Assembly (NCBI GenBank): GCA_913058575.1
Contig: CAJXRF010000022.1
Coordinates: 1-64,000 of the forward strand
Direction: 5' to 3'
Length of the DNA stretch: 64,000 nucleotides
Source: an uncultured Bermanella sp.
GTDB taxonomy: Bacteria > Pseudomonadota > Gammaproteobacteria > Pseudomonadales > Oceanobacteraceae
In this document: one piece after another, positions 18,701 through 28,879 of the stretch
Layout: each line of letters starts with the position of its first letter
How positions within the stretch are numbered: position 1 is the first letter of the stretch
Program-made: the position numbers and the translations under genes
The notes under the pieces: generated by a model
Database searches by the model: none
Told to the model about the DNA's origin: nothing
The model's input: only the letters and a program-made list of their open reading frames with translations

Positions 18701-21700
18701 AGGTAATATTGGTCAAGTCATCTGGAGTAAATCCGGCGCCGACGCTGCACTTTTTAGCCTTCACCCCAGTACAGGTGCATTGCAACTTTCGCCCCGTGAC
18801 TTTGAAAATCCCACAGACAGTAATCTCGATCAAATTTATGACGTGACCGTCATTGCCACCGATGCCGACGGCAATACAGCAGAAGTTTCCGTTACCATAA
18901 CCGTGGTGGATATGAATGAATATTCGGTGACTCAAGCTATCGATACCGACACTAAGGTCAATGAGTTTAGTGAATACAGTCAAGAAGGGCAAACCGTCGG
19001 CATTACATTATTTGCAAATGATGACGATGTGGTCGATACCACGACAATTACCGTTAATGACGACCGCTTTATTGTGAGTGCCGATGGAGTGGTGAAAGTT
19101 AAGGCAGGTAGCGTCTTTAGCGTGGGGCCCATTTTACTGGTGGCTTTTAGCCTTTCGAGTGATGGCTCAAGCGCTTGGAGCTTTTTTCCCATTACAGTTC
19201 TACCCGATCTTGATCAAGATGGCCTTGCCGACAAATTTGATGACGATAATTTTTTACCCGTTATCGAAAATGCCATGGTCAATATCATTGAAAATACCGC
19301 AGGAATGATTTTAGACATTAATGATGGACATGATGATAAAGACGCTGATGGTGATGCGATCACCTATCAATTACTGAATAAGGGTGATGCGAGCTACTTT
19401 AATATTTCAGCCAACAGCGGCCAACTAAGTTTTAACAATCCGCCTGATTTTGAAAGTGGAAAAAGCCAATATCAAGTAACAGTAGACGCAAAGGCTAACG
19501 GGGCTCACGACGAAGCGATAATCACCATAAACATTATCAATATTGATGATGAGTCTCCACAGTTTTTTCAAGAACAAATCACCCTGACCATTAATGAAGA
19601 AGAAACGGCAACAGGTTACATTACCAATGCTCGCGATCCTGACAGTACATTGATTGACTATCACATAGCTGGTGGTAAGGATTCTGGGCTATTTTTACTA
19701 TCCAATAATACCTTAAGTTTAAAAAAAGGGTTGGATTACGATCATCACCTATCCACGTCAGGCAATCATTTATATGAGGTGATTATTGCGGCCAGTGATA
19801 ATGTAAATGATCCCACCTTACAAACTGTAACGATTTCGCTTATAGACTTAAATGATGAATCCCCTAAATTCAATCACGTTAGCGTTCATCTAATAGTGAA
19901 TGAAAATGAAACTCAAACGAGCTACTTTCCCAGTGCGCTTGATCCAGACACGCAAGAATTAACTTACCGAATAACAGGTGGTGCAGATGCTTCTTTATTT
20001 TCATTGGTAAATGGCCAATTGGTTTTGAATCAAGCACTGGACTATGAAACAGACAAAGCCGCCGATGGCAGTCATGGATATCTAGTCATCATTGAAGCGG
20101 ATGATGGCATCAATGAGAAGGACAGACAAATCGTCGCGATTTCCTTAAATAATGTTGATGATAATTTTTTGCAAGCCATTACCGATGAGGACCTCGAGGA
20201 AAACACGCTATTAGAAAGTGCCAGTACTGGCACGCTTACCGGCATAACTGCCAATGCAAAAGATGCCGATGGTGATTTAGTACATTACAGTTTAAGCCTA
20301 AATGAAGATAATATTTTTTCCATTGATGCCTCCTCGGGGCTAATTAGCCTGTCTAAAAGTGATGCCCTTAATTTTGAAAAAAAAAAGCAATATCCAATAG
20401 AAGTTCGAGCATTTTCTAGCGCCTATAGTCTTGAACAACGAGCCACTTTTACTATTTCAGTTTTAATCGATGCTTTGGATACCGACCAGGACGGCATTCG
20501 AGATCATCAAGATACTGATGATGACAACCCTTGTGTCCCTAATGCACAGAGCACCCCTTGTATTGATTCACAACCTAAAGACAATGATGGTGACGGGGTT
20601 ACCGAAGAATTTGATCTAGATGACCATGATCCCAATAATGATTCTGATGGCGATGGCCTTACGAACTCACAAGAGTTACAACTTAATACCGACCCCCTTC
20701 TAAATGATAGCGATGGTGATGGCTTGCTGGATGGAGAAGAGGTTTTTGATGTGAACTTTCCAAGAGACACTGATGGCAATGGTGACATAAACCCACTGGA
20801 TAACGATGATGACGGCGATGGCAATAATACTCGCGATGAACTGGATATCATAGATCTTGATAACGACAACAACCCGCTCACTAACCCCTTAGATTTGGAT
20901 CAAGATGGCATTGCCGATCATTTGGACGCAGATACTGATCCCTCTGATGGCAATGACTCCGACCAAGATAACTTAGATGATTATTTTGAATGCCAGCAAC
21001 AGGTTCCTTGTGCGGATAGTGACCTGGATGGGGTGCCCAACTACATGGATTTAGACTCAGACAATAATGGCTTAAGCGATGTATCCGAACCCTTACCTAT
21101 GAGGGATACCGATGGAGACCAGCAGGCAGACTATGCAGATTCCGATGACGACAACGATGACCTACTTGATGTGTTTGAAATTAACTCTCCAAGCCATCTC
21201 AACCTAGATGACCAAGACTTGGATGGCATAGTCAGTTTTAAAGACGCCGATGAAGATCTAAGTGACAGGGATAATGATTCTGATAAAGATGGTTTGAGCG
21301 ATGTGATTGAATGTCCAATACCAACGACTTGCCATGATAATGATCAGGACGGCATACCCAACTACATGGATCAGGATTCAGATAATAATAGTATTGATGA
21401 TCAGGCTGAATTATTACCATTAATGGACACAGATGGTGATGGTCTACTTGATTATGCCGATATTAATGATGATAACGATGACAAGCTGGACATTGAAGAA
21501 ATAGAAAATATTCAAACTCCCAATTTCATTGATATAGATGAAGACGGCATAGTGAGTTACAAGGATGCCGATGAAAACCTAAACGATGGCGACAATGATT
21601 CAGATAAAGATGGAATAAGTGACACACAAGAACTTGGATTTAGCCCCAGCAATCCTTTAGACAGCGATGGCAATTTAATGCCAGATTATATGCAAGCAGC

Positions 21701-22802
21701 ATTGCCCCCATCGCCTCAATGCACCAGTATTGATTGTTTAGATTTAGAGCCACTTGTTCCAGAGCCACCTGTTGATTCCCATCAAGGTCCCCACACAGAA
21801 GATAAAAATGGTGCCATTCAAACCGGAAAGAATGGTGTGGGCAGCCTTAATTTTTTAGTCTTATTAATCGTAATTTTACTCATTAAACGGCAAGCTAGAT
21901 TTCCTATTTTATTGCTGCTCTTTACTACTAAGTTATCTTATGGGGATGATTTTCATTCAACGGATATCTATTTAGGAACAGGTATAGGTGCCAGTGAATT
22001 GTATCCAGATGCGTCCCATTCAAATTACACTGAATCGGGTAGCCAATTTAATGCAGCGTGGAAATTAACCGCTGGCTGGGGGATAAATGAATTCTTCGCC
22101 GTTGAAGGGTATTACGCGAAATTGGGTCAGGCTAAATTTAAGAGGTCAGGGAAACTTGAATACCGTGCTCAAGGGCTTACCAGTGTTTTTAAACATAACT
22201 TAACGGGTAACCACCAAGATCGCCATAGCTTATCGGTCATTGCAAAGGTCGGAGGGAATTGGTTAATCAATCAAAGCGACGATATTAAGTATGAACGAAA
22301 CTCCAATGTACAATTACACCTGGGCATGGGCTTGCAGTATTCCCTTCCCAATCTTTTCAGTGTTAGAACAGAGTACGAACGCTTTGGTAGCGATGCTAGT
22401 TTATTGAGTATAAGTTTAATTAAACGTTTTGGATTTACATCCGAAAGAAAAACCCAACCCCAACCAAAACAAGGCTTGAAAGACGCCATAGGTTTTTCTA
22501 GCAATACAGCACAATTAAGTCTTTCCGCTAAAAACAGTTTAAAAACAATCGCTTCTAATCTAAAGGTCAATCCACAATTACGCTATGAAATACAAGGGCA
22601 TGCCGATAGCCGTGGTACCCGCGCATATAATCTTTGGCTATCCACTGCCCGAGCTCAAGTGATTAGAGATTTTTTACTGTCGCTAAAAGTTAATGAATCA
22701 CAGCTAACCATAAAAGGACTTGGTGAAGACTTCCCTATCGCCAATAATCTTACCCTACAAGGACAGGCTCAGAATCGCCGTGCGAATTTTATTGAACTCT
22801 AA
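15702..22802 (+). CDS. Giant surface protein: Gly-rich, GEVED, cadherin-like, TSP type 3 and OmpA domains
   Basis: A 2366-residue exported protein; the start is backed by GGAG five bases upstream. It has an extended signal sequence (hydrophobic core [14 protein letters not shown], cleavage near residue 48), a very Gly-rich beta region (about 250-490), a GEVED-type domain ending GEVEDYVL (about 590-690), several cadherin-like repeats with D-x-N-D and L-x-Y-E motifs (about 870-1580), and roughly 430 residues of Asp-rich thrombospondin type 3 calcium repeats (from about 1589). A Pro-rich linker, a hydrophobic stretch with KRQAR (about 2044-2063), a second hydrophobic stretch ending LSYG, an outer-membrane beta-barrel (about 2081-2245) and an OmpA peptidoglycan-binding domain (from about 2261, IQGHADSRG) follow. 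It is probably a calcium-stabilised adhesin. The mid-protein sorting-like segment is unusual. Confidence 0.88.
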   Translation: MYRVNLSFIYGWMNPNFSRIKNPLKIQDPLIIFFFVIMLCSSYSTWAAPADLFGHLNRYAQGMGDVAPASQDITISNVRGTHHFAINETVLIIQMQGATLDTDNDDTYGDGVGLGISMESVPTGLHGTDNYAGGLLSQSAGTFEFATITGINGNTISLLNPLKNGYLDTLEANWQMVSVPHYTDGAKLSADLLTLPWNGETGGINSFKVSGNLDFNGFKINANHVGFRGGVEADTTSVTDNVSDVAITGGDGGSKGEGIAGTPQFLYDGTGEVNSINSTLQGGDQGRGAPANAGGGAGPHNSGGGGGSNAGRGGTGAQGWVGGTALNFAGFGGQSVLAGPLLGGGGGSGESNQNKSKTYGGLGGGIVFIMSDTTTGSGAIQANGSIGISTTRNPVVKDGGGGGGAGGSIVFHNTDPSNSDLSALHISAKGGDGAPGSQEHGGGGGGGGGYIVVNASPATLFVSGGLGGIHQGVNGVPSEAGANGVISQGINSALSLGTDYGDAQKSYGTTSGGGAFHQQADYNLNGTLDASEQLFLGLTVDTEAGGIPSDPANHDDNHQVNDEDGITLPPLHNDDDLTDRTRNYVISANHITLSNGLDQTARLHGWIDFNGNGLFESFEYASAHVSAQTLQGHPNNDLVWPHTLGLDALFDGYPIYARFRLTTDSTFNSLSFEGGATNGEVEDYVLALNQNSFQIAAEHFLYVNEDLLSHQNIGVLNSINGDNSHWAIKGGDSDRQFSINAGNLSAAKAISFSTQDSVTITATNEATAPATFSKITVAIRRLLLSHNKAHTGSNIVITKDTLKLNADTARYQWQSSSDNVIWTDIAAANTDQYEVIESSGYLRLKGIYLKSGEADITEFSEAISIQANDIPVKLLLNSVTDIQENNLKNIVVFDVNDSTTGGDTDEDGDIINYFLVSGNEGGEFEIDASHGIISLVKSLNYEQKSQYDLWVLASSNGIIENTHIMVQVQDEVESAILSIGSIANQFVPEGFSHYDTATVTGNIGQVIWSKSGADAALFSLHPSTGALQLSPRDFENPTDSNLDQIYDVTVIATDADGNTAEVSVTITVVDMNEYSVTQAIDTDTKVNEFSEYSQEGQTVGITLFANDDDVVDTTTITVNDDRFIVSADGVVKVKAGSVFSVGPILLVAFSLSSDGSSAWSFFPITVLPDLDQDGLADKFDDDNFLPVIENAMVNIIENTAGMILDINDGHDDKDADGDAITYQLLNKGDASYFNISANSGQLSFNNPPDFESGKSQYQVTVDAKANGAHDEAIITINIINIDDESPQFFQEQITLTINEEETATGYITNARDPDSTLIDYHIAGGKDSGLFLLSNNTLSLKKGLDYDHHLSTSGNHLYEVIIAASDNVNDPTLQTVTISLIDLNDESPKFNHVSVHLIVNENETQTSYFPSALDPDTQELTYRITGGADASLFSLVNGQLVLNQALDYETDKAADGSHGYLVIIEADDGINEKDRQIVAISLNNVDDNFLQAITDEDLEENTLLESASTGTLTGITANAKDADGDLVHYSLSLNEDNIFSIDASSGLISLSKSDALNFEKKKQYPIEVRAFSSAYSLEQRATFTISVLIDALDTDQDGIRDHQDTDDDNPCVPNAQSTPCIDSQPKDNDGDGVTEEFDLDDHDPNNDSDGDGLTNSQELQLNTDPLLNDSDGDGLLDGEEVFDVNFPRDTDGNGDINPLDNDDDGDGNNTRDELDIIDLDNDNNPLTNPLDLDQDGIADHLDADTDPSDGNDSDQDNLDDYFECQQQVPCADSDLDGVPNYMDLDSDNNGLSDVSEPLPMRDTDGDQQADYADSDDDNDDLLDVFEINSPSHLNLDDQDLDGIVSFKDADEDLSDRDNDSDKDGLSDVIECPIPTTCHDNDQDGIPNYMDQDSDNNSIDDQAELLPLMDTDGDGLLDYADINDDNDDKLDIEEIENIQTPNFIDIDEDGIVSYKDADENLNDGDNDSDKDGISDTQELGFSPSNPLDSDGNLMPDYMQAALPPSPQCTSIDCLDLEPLVPEPPVDSHQGPHTEDKNGAIQTGKNGVGSLNFLVLLIVILLIKRQARFPILLLLFTTKLSYGDDFHSTDIYLGTGIGASELYPDASHSNYTESGSQFNAAWKLTAGWGINEFFAVEGYYAKLGQAKFKRSGKLEYRAQGLTSVFKHNLTGNHQDRHSLSVIAKVGGNWLINQSDDIKYERNSNVQLHLGMGLQYSLPNLFSVRTEYERFGSDASLLSISLIKRFGFTSERKTQPQPKQGLKDAIGFSSNTAQLSLSAKNSLKTIASNLKVNPQLRYEIQGHADSRGTRAYNLWLSTARAQVIRDFLLSLKVNESQLTIKGLGEDFPIANNLTLQGQAQNRRANFIEL

Positions 22803-22973
22803 AAAATAATCAAACTCAAATTCTCTATTAAAAGTACAATTCACACAGCGTAGCTGATTAAATAATAAACTCACTAAACATTGAAAATAGGATCAACATC
22901 ATTGAGGAATGCTTAATCAATGAAATCGTTTTTCTGACCCTATTGACTAAAATTAAGTAATTGAGGGATTGTA

Positions 22974-23489
22974 TTGAAAGACCGCTTTGGCTTTAATAGC
23001 AAAGTACTTTTATTACTCTTTAGTGAATACAAAATGCTGGATTATCAAACCCTAGATACCATTGCCGACAGTTACACCCCTTTACTAGCTATTTTGTGTC
23101 TAGGGTATTTGGCGAAAAGCCTATACAGAAAAGAGTTTACTGCCTTTAAAACACTGGGCTTATTCGTTATTTACAGCCTAGCGGTAAGCTATGGCATTAT
23201 GTTTTGGGATAACCATTTTAATATATGGCCGGCTTTTGAGCTTGATTACAGTACCCATACTGCAGTGGCCCTATCACTGGTGGTGAGCTTGTGTTTAATG
23301 GTTAGATCATTAAGCCGATTATGGATTGCATCGTTATTAATGTATATGACATTAATGGAATACCAAGATTACCATAGCTTGGCCGATATGCTTAGCACGG
23401 CTTTGGTGGTGGGAATTTTTTTAGCCCCTTTTAGTGTCAGAATTCTGAAACAAACATCTTCCGATGCTATTATGGAAAGCAACTCTTAA
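22974..23489 (+). CDS. Multi-pass membrane protein with weak PAP2-like motifs
   Basis: A 171-residue protein with about five predicted membrane helices. The start is TTG at 22974, chosen because GAGGG lies six bases upstream; the internal ATG at 23034 lacks a ribosome site. The motifs DYSTHTA and HSLAD sit at the ends of consecutive helices and recall the PSGH and HxxxD motifs of PAP2-type lipid phosphatases, but the arginine motif is not evident. It could be a degenerate PAP2-like protein or unrelated. It follows the giant surface protein after 171 bases with no visible terminator, so read-through is possible. Confidence 0.65.
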   Translation: MKDRFGFNSKVLLLLFSEYKMLDYQTLDTIADSYTPLLAILCLGYLAKSLYRKEFTAFKTLGLFVIYSLAVSYGIMFWDNHFNIWPAFELDYSTHTAVALSLVVSLCLMVRSLSRLWIASLLMYMTLMEYQDYHSLADMLSTALVVGIFLAPFSVRILKQTSSDAIMESNS

Positions 23490-23598
23490 CTCCCGTCATG
23501 GCAATAATTGTTCAAATAAAAGTCCATTAACTTCTTAGCCAGCAGCGATGGTATTTTTAAGGTTTACTCTTTTCAATTTAGTGTCATTTGACTTTAAT

Positions 23599-23658
23599 CT
23601 CAATTGATACTTTCTCAATATACTGAGCATTACATTAATGAAGAAAATATCAATTGAG
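23599..23658. repeat. Long-range inverted repeat, 11-bp arms
   Basis: CTCAATTGATA (23599-23609) and TATCAATTGAG (23648-23658) are exact reverse complements separated by 38 bases, in the space between two convergent genes. There is no T-tract, so it is not a standard terminator. It may be a structured 3' end or a paired operator. Confidence 0.5.
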
Positions 23659-23696
23659 CAGAAAATCTATACAAACTGCAATGTTTTTAGGGGCTT

Positions 23697-25274
23697 TTAT
23701 TTAGTCAAGTTCTCTAAGGCTTCTTCTAAAGCGTAGTCACGATTTTGTTCTCGTTGCAAAGAGGTTAAAAAAGGTATTCGGGTATCAACAGGAATGCCTA
23801 CATGTTCAAACCACTGCCCTGTAGTGCTAAGGTAGTATTCATTTGAGAATCCAAACACAATGTCTGACGTCACCCGGCTGGTTAATACATCTGAGAACGC
23901 ACCCTGAGTAGATTCGCCCATAATGGTGACATTTTCAAAACTGCCCATTGCTAAGACAAATACCTCGGCTGCGCTGGCGGTGGTGGCACTGGTTAACAAA
24001 ACAATGGGACCAAGATATTGATTATCACTGGATGGCTCTAAATAAACATTAACCAATGGGGTACGGCCATTACCAAGACGAGCCTGTTTGGAATACACAT
24101 GTCCACTATTAGCCATGAATTTTTGGGCAATCAGCATGCTTATTTCATCCTGCCCGCCGCCATTCATTCGTACATCAATAATAAGGCCGTCAATATCTTT
24201 TAATGCTGTTAAAGCACTCTCTAACGCTTGTGTTACTACTTGGATATCATCTTCTAAAGACGAGTCGCTGTCCAAGAAATTGGCCATGGAACGAATCGAA
24301 AGGTAGCCAATGTTTTGATCCGTAATGAACCATGTGAAATGATTATCCGCAGCATGGTCTAGGGTGCTCTCTTTGGCATATGCGAGTATGGTTTCATTAT
24401 AAATATCTAGCTGGCTTTGAATGTATTGATTAGCGGCCTGCGCTTGCTCTTGGGTATGTAACTCTTCTAATTCATTTATTGTTAGAAATTCACCCAGTAA
24501 AATCTCTACAAAATCGGGTTTATGGGATACTGAAAAGTCATCCTCTTCCCCATTATTGATGGTGCCAATGGCCAAACTATTGTGGCCATCTTGAAGAGGC
24601 GTGATCATAAGAGAGAATAATTCAAATAAATCCTCTTCAGATTCTATATCATCAATTTCAGAGAAAGCAGTTTGATAAATTTCATTCCAATCTGTATCGC
24701 TTAAACTGAAGTCTAAATAATATTGATTAAAGGTGTTCCAGAATATTTCAAAATCCAACGCTGGACTAAATGTATAACCCGCGTCACCTTTCACAATATT
24801 TATACTTTCTGAACTGCACACTGAAGGAAGTTGATCAATACGTTCAAATTTAGTCCCCGGTATAATCGTTTGACCCGGCTCTATTAGTGTTAGATCGTAA
24901 CCAAAATCATCACTCACCAAATAATGACTAAGTTCATTGTAAGAAAATACCTCACGTTCACCAGGCAAGCAGGTTTCATTTGTTACATGGTAAACACGGT
25001 ATAGATAATTATTTTGTGCATTTTCTTCCAGTAACGTTATCGCCATCCCTTGGCCATATGCTGGGGCAAGCCAATACCCCATGGCAGCGTGTTGTTTATT
25101 CTTTCCCTGCGGGTCGGTCAGCTTGGAACTATCGTCATCACAGGCGGAAATCAATACTAAAAATAGCCCCAAAATAAGACCGCAGCCTTTCTTAACAAAG
25201 GCGCGCTCGCTAATACTAGCTAAATACAAACTGGCCTTTTTTTCTGTGATTAAGTTATTTATTAAACGGTGCAT
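23697..25274 (-). CDS. S41 family peptidase, predicted lipoprotein
   Basis: A predicted outer- or inner-membrane lipoprotein of 525 residues. The hydrophobic segment GLILGLFLVLISAC ends in a lipobox with Asp residues right after the Cys. The C-terminal half is a tail-specific (S41) protease domain: LQDGHNSL, DGLIIDVRMNGGGQ, TSATTASAAEVF with the likely catalytic Ser, and MGESTQGAFSD. The last motif lacks the Lys of CtpA-type enzymes (GEKTxGKG) and is closer to the S41B/IRBP-like group. No PDZ domain is clear. ATG 25274 is chosen over ATG 25289 because GGAG lies nine bases before it. It follows no clear operon; substrates are unknown. Confidence 0.85.
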   Translation of the reverse strand: MHRLINNLITEKKASLYLASISERAFVKKGCGLILGLFLVLISACDDDSSKLTDPQGKNKQHAAMGYWLAPAYGQGMAITLLEENAQNNYLYRVYHVTNETCLPGEREVFSYNELSHYLVSDDFGYDLTLIEPGQTIIPGTKFERIDQLPSVCSSESINIVKGDAGYTFSPALDFEIFWNTFNQYYLDFSLSDTDWNEIYQTAFSEIDDIESEEDLFELFSLMITPLQDGHNSLAIGTINNGEEDDFSVSHKPDFVEILLGEFLTINELEELHTQEQAQAANQYIQSQLDIYNETILAYAKESTLDHAADNHFTWFITDQNIGYLSIRSMANFLDSDSSLEDDIQVVTQALESALTALKDIDGLIIDVRMNGGGQDEISMLIAQKFMANSGHVYSKQARLGNGRTPLVNVYLEPSSDNQYLGPIVLLTSATTASAAEVFVLAMGSFENVTIMGESTQGAFSDVLTSRVTSDIVFGFSNEYYLSTTGQWFEHVGIPVDTRIPFLTSLQREQNRDYALEEALENLTK

Positions 25275-25467
25275 CGCGGTTTTCTCCATAAATTTTCAAT
25301 GAAGAATAAAATATAGTGCAAGGAAACACTCAGAGCTGTAAACAGATTTAGCAAGGTATGACAAAGTGTGGCAAGTAAAAATACGGTGAACTATTACTAA
25401 AACTCTAAACTAATTTACGGAGCTGGCTGGCTAATACGATTATATTTATTCGCGCATTGCTCGGCAG

Positions 25468-26751
25468 CTAAGGCAGCATTACCGTCACTTTAGCCCCTCC
25501 TAAATCGATAGAGTCCTCAATATTAATGCGCCCTTCATGCAACTGAACCACCCTATCCACAATGGCCAAGCCCATTCCGTGACCTTGATTGGTAACTTTT
25601 GTATGATGATTACGAACAAAAGGTTTTAATACCTGAGAGCGCTCTCCTTCAGGTATGCCAGGACCATCATCTTCCACTGCCAGTGTTAGACCTGAATGAT
25701 CATTGCATTCGCCAGAGGCAACAGTAATAAGCACCCTATTATTTCCATAACGAAGCGCATTTTGAATTAAGTTATTAACCAACATTTTCAAGTGTTTCTC
25801 GACGCCTTTAATGTTAATCGCCACTAAAGGTTTAATATATTCCAAGCGCGTGTCAGCATCGTATGCTTGCTTCACGCAGCCTAATACTAACTGACCAAAA
25901 TCAATAATACTTTTCTCAGCCACAATATTATTGTGAGTCATCTTTGAATAACCCAGCAACACCTCGATTAACGATTCCATTTCATCAATGTCGTCATTCA
26001 GATGTTTTATGTATTGCTCTTTTTCAGATTGATCATGGGTTTCACTTAGGGTATCCACCCCAAAGCGAATGCGTGACAAAGGGGTGCGCAAATCATGAGA
26101 AACAGCACTGCTTAATAATTTATTGTCTGCCATTAAGTTGTCAATACTAACAGCCATTCGATTAAATTCTTTTTCAATGGTTTGAGTGTAAGACAGTGCT
26201 GAGGGTGGCATGCGAACAGAGAGGTCTCCTTTGCCTAACTGTTGAGTCAAACGAGTCATCATTGCTAAGCGACTAATCAATGGATATAACCACAACAATA
26301 AAAAAGCTAGCACACCAGCATAAAAAATAAGTGTTAAAACTTGGCTGCCAGGATTTTCGTGATTTAATGACTGTAATTCTAATGGTGAGAACAACATGAT
26401 GAGGTTGAGCTTAGGAAGATAATAATAAATAGCTAAATTATCTGAAGATTGCAGAACCAACGCTTCACCGCTAGTGAGTTTGTTTAATAAAGCATCGGGC
26501 ATGGAAACATCTTCACGCTTGAGCAAGGATACATGACTAAAATCGCTGCTATTCCAGTCCTTAAGGTAAGCTTCATAATTCGTTAAGTGATCAATTGAAG
26601 TGGCCAATTGCCGCCCGATACTTTCGTAGGCAGAAGTATCGGTGTTTTTATCGGTTTTAATATAATGGGAATATAGCCAGTCTAGTCCCCATCCTAAGCC
26701 TATCAAAACGGTAAATGTGGTGACTAAAAGTGAAAAGGCAATATTACGCAT
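25468..26751 (-). CDS. Sensor histidine kinase, RstB-like
   Basis: A 427-residue two-pass membrane kinase. Helix one is at residues 5-28, a periplasmic sensor of about 110 residues follows, helix two is near 137-160, then HAMP, a dimerisation domain with the phosphorylatable His in AVSHDLRTPLSRIRF, and an ATPase domain with NLIQNALRYG, VEDDGPGIP and GHGMGLAIV. It lies six bases after the response regulator and is probably co-translated with it. The short sensor and overall form resemble RstB. The genes before it in the same run (DUF3019 and MipA/OmpV proteins) suggest it monitors envelope or outer-membrane state. Confidence 0.92.
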   Translation of the reverse strand: MRNIAFSLLVTTFTVLIGLGWGLDWLYSHYIKTDKNTDTSAYESIGRQLATSIDHLTNYEAYLKDWNSSDFSHVSLLKREDVSMPDALLNKLTSGEALVLQSSDNLAIYYYLPKLNLIMLFSPLELQSLNHENPGSQVLTLIFYAGVLAFLLLWLYPLISRLAMMTRLTQQLGKGDLSVRMPPSALSYTQTIEKEFNRMAVSIDNLMADNKLLSSAVSHDLRTPLSRIRFGVDTLSETHDQSEKEQYIKHLNDDIDEMESLIEVLLGYSKMTHNNIVAEKSIIDFGQLVLGCVKQAYDADTRLEYIKPLVAINIKGVEKHLKMLVNNLIQNALRYGNNRVLITVASGECNDHSGLTLAVEDDGPGIPEGERSQVLKPFVRNHHTKVTNQGHGMGLAIVDRVVQLHEGRINIEDSIDLGGAKVTVMLP

Positions 26752-26757
26752 GAAAAT

Positions 26758-27480
26758 TCACCACGCATCCGGTGCAAAAATATAACCCTTTCCCCATACG
26801 GTTTTAATTCGCTTAGGGTTAGCCATATCATCATTTAGCTTTTTGCGAATACGAGAGATCATAGTATCGATGGTGCGATCAAAACCATCATAGTTAATGC
26901 CACGCAATTGCGAAAGTAACTGCTCACGACTCATGGTAACCCCTGCATGGCTGCATAGTATTAATAACAGCTCATACTCATTGGAAGAAATGTTAATAGC
27001 TGAACCGTTTAGCCACACTGTGCGAGAGGTTTTATCTAATTTAAAACAGCCAAAACTCAGCTCAGAGACAACTGTATCTTCCTCCATGGATTCAGAGCGC
27101 TTTTTAAGCAGCAGCTTTATTCTTGCCAGTAATGCTCTTGGCCTTATGGGCTTGGTAATGTAATCATCGGCTCCTATCTCTAAGCCCAATACCTCATCAA
27201 GTTCATCATCACTGGCGGTCATCATGAGTATGGGGTTAGTGTAAAAAAGTCTGGCTTCTTTACAAACTTCAAAGCCATCTTTTACCGGTAAATTAATGTC
27301 CAGTAACACTAAATCAGGATTATCCTCCTTGATCAGCAGCAAAGCCATGTCCCCTTGATTAGCGATGGAGACTTCGTAGTTATATTTAATAAGGTAGTTT
27401 ACTATCCATTCACATAAAGAGGCGTCGTCTTCCACCACGAGAATATGGGCATTGCTTTTAAAGCTAGATGTGTCTGTCAA
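26758..27480 (-). CDS. OmpR-type response regulator, RstA-like
   Basis: A 240-residue two-component regulator. The receiver domain shows the acidic pair (VVEDDASL), the phospho-acceptor in PDLVLLDINLPVKDG, MMTASDD and the Lys in YITKPIRPRALL. The C-terminal winged helix has SSNEYELLLILCSHAG and RTIDTMISRIRKKL. Its start codon overlaps the stop of the DUF3019 gene by four bases (ATGA), so translation is coupled. It should be phosphorylated by the kinase encoded immediately downstream. Likely targets include the mipA gene of the same cluster, by analogy with linked outer-membrane genes. Confidence 0.94.
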   Translation of the reverse strand: MTDTSSFKSNAHILVVEDDASLCEWIVNYLIKYNYEVSIANQGDMALLLIKEDNPDLVLLDINLPVKDGFEVCKEARLFYTNPILMMTASDDELDEVLGLEIGADDYITKPIRPRALLARIKLLLKKRSESMEEDTVVSELSFGCFKLDKTSRTVWLNGSAINISSNEYELLLILCSHAGVTMSREQLLSQLRGINYDGFDRTIDTMISRIRKKLNDDMANPKRIKTVWGKGYIFAPDAW

Positions 27481-27923
27481 AAAAGTCTCCAGGTAGCTCG
27501 GTTTTTTCTAATGGCTTCATACACCCATACCAGGGTAACCGTATCACTGGCTAGAATATTTTCTTGGCCCTTCTCTTTTAACAAATAACGGCTGGGCTTT
27601 GTTATTTTTTTTTCAATCACTAAAGATCCTTTAGCTGAATTTATCCAACACTCAACTGGTAACGGATTTTCGTCACTGTGTATACAGTAGCTACCCGTCC
27701 GAGTAGCCTGCCAATGCACCTGTATATTTTCATCACAATATTGCCCTTCGCGAAACACCACGCAACGAGCAGGGGTGACTTTCAGTGTGGCCGCGTTACT
27801 CGGTGCTTGTGCAGTGGCTTGGCTTAATACTAAAAAACTGAAGCTAACAGCAAAAAATGTCTTGCAAACAAGTAAGGAAAACAGTTTTACCCTAGCCAGT
27901 AACTTAGTTTTTTCAAAACACAT
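27477..27923 (-). CDS. DUF3019 family secreted protein
   Basis: A 148-residue protein with a hydrophobic N-terminal segment (LLVCKTFFAVSFSFLVLSQA) that is a signal peptide or anchor, then a small beta domain with four Cys (ARCVVFREGQYCDENIQV, TGSYCIHS, PVECWINS) and a closing TVTLVWVYE. DUF3019 proteins are typically found in exactly this company, next to MipA/OmpV and an OmpR-type two-component pair, in marine gammaproteobacteria. Function is unknown. It overlaps the mipA 3' end by 11 bases and the regulator start by four, so the four genes form one tight operon. A periplasmic accessory to the sensor is a reasonable guess. Confidence 0.8.
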   Translation of the reverse strand: MCFEKTKLLARVKLFSLLVCKTFFAVSFSFLVLSQATAQAPSNAATLKVTPARCVVFREGQYCDENIQVHWQATRTGSYCIHSDENPLPVECWINSAKGSLVIEKKITKPSRYLLKEKGQENILASDTVTLVWVYEAIRKNRATWRLF

Positions 27924-28764
27924 AATTCACCGTAAACTCAGTGCTATTGCGAACGTTTGAATCACTGGCCAGCAAGGGGCTATTGGCTAGTTCGTCTGAT
28001 ACATAAGCGACGGATGTATTAAAACGCAACACCCATTCTTTTGTAAAAGGGTAAGCCAGACCCAATTGAACGGCAGAATAATAAGCATCATTAACATGGT
28101 ATTCATTAAAGGTACTATTCGCCTCGTCTGCCGACACCCCTAGATAAAAGTCTGCCATTTTCTTTGAGACAAAGCCCAGTTTAAAGTTAGAATGAAAGTT
28201 AAATCGAGATAATTGCCAGTTTCGCCCCACGAGTATGGATGCGCTTGAGCCATCATGGCGGCCAGATAAATCGGTTCGCGCAATAAACTGCCCTATATAA
28301 TCGCCCATGTACAAGGTGGCTCTCACGCCTCCCGTGGCATCTCCTTTGCGCTCCTTAATGCCTGCATATTGCTCATCACTGTTTGAATATCTTTTACTGT
28401 GCTCTGGCCCCACTATGAGATCCAGCGCTAAATTTTGGCTATTGTAGGCATTAAAACCCAGTATCACGGTTTCACTGCCAATGGGGATATTATCGGATTT
28501 ATCATTATCAAATTCGAAAAATGCCCCTCTCCATTGATAGCTGGCCACTAACCTTCCTATTACATCTAGCTCATCATCATGGCCACCAAGGTACATGGGC
28601 ACACTGTCTGCACCAAAGCCAATACCTAGCTCTAATGCACCGCCATCACCAGCTGTCTCACTGGAGTTTTGCAATGCATAATCGTTTAGTGCTTGTGCCA
28701 TTACCTGACCCACCAGCCCCTGTAATAGCAATATAACAAAACCCGCTTTTAGAATTTTGCCCAT
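27913..28764 (-). CDS. MipA/OmpV family outer-membrane protein
   Basis: A 283-residue outer-membrane barrel. After a signal peptide (LLQGLVGQVMAQA) the mature part opens with LELGIGFGADSVPMYLGGHD, a characteristic MipA/OmpV segment, and proceeds in amphipathic strands to a terminal Phe (EFTVNYVF). MipA proteins interact with murein enzymes in E. coli; OmpV relatives may be channels. It is the first gene of the operon mipA, DUF3019, response regulator, kinase. A 115-base region separates it from the Nramp-related gene upstream, where its own promoter probably lies. Confidence 0.88.
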   Translation of the reverse strand: MGKILKAGFVILLLQGLVGQVMAQALNDYALQNSSETAGDGGALELGIGFGADSVPMYLGGHDDELDVIGRLVASYQWRGAFFEFDNDKSDNIPIGSETVILGFNAYNSQNLALDLIVGPEHSKRYSNSDEQYAGIKERKGDATGGVRATLYMGDYIGQFIARTDLSGRHDGSSASILVGRNWQLSRFNFHSNFKLGFVSKKMADFYLGVSADEANSTFNEYHVNDAYYSAVQLGLAYPFTKEWVLRFNTSVAYVSDELANSPLLASDSNVRNSTEFTVNYVF

Positions 28765-28879
28765 GACATTTTCCTGCTCTATGTTAGAAGTACTTTATGT
28801 TAGCAGCGTGCATTTAGTTAAGTTGTAACAGGATGACGGCAAATATTACAAAATGTACACATTTCCCCACAGCTCTTAG

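Noticed and set aside
20507-20881. A 124-codon Ser-rich frame on the minus strand
   Set aside because: It is the mirror of the Asp-rich thrombospondin type 3 repeats on the plus strand (GAT codons read backwards give ATC and Ser-rich frames).
20470-21720. Periodic repeats at DNA level that could suggest a CRISPR or other repeat array
   Set aside because: They are protein-level calcium-binding repeats (DxDxDGxxD) within one open frame, with variable spacing and no conserved spacer structure.
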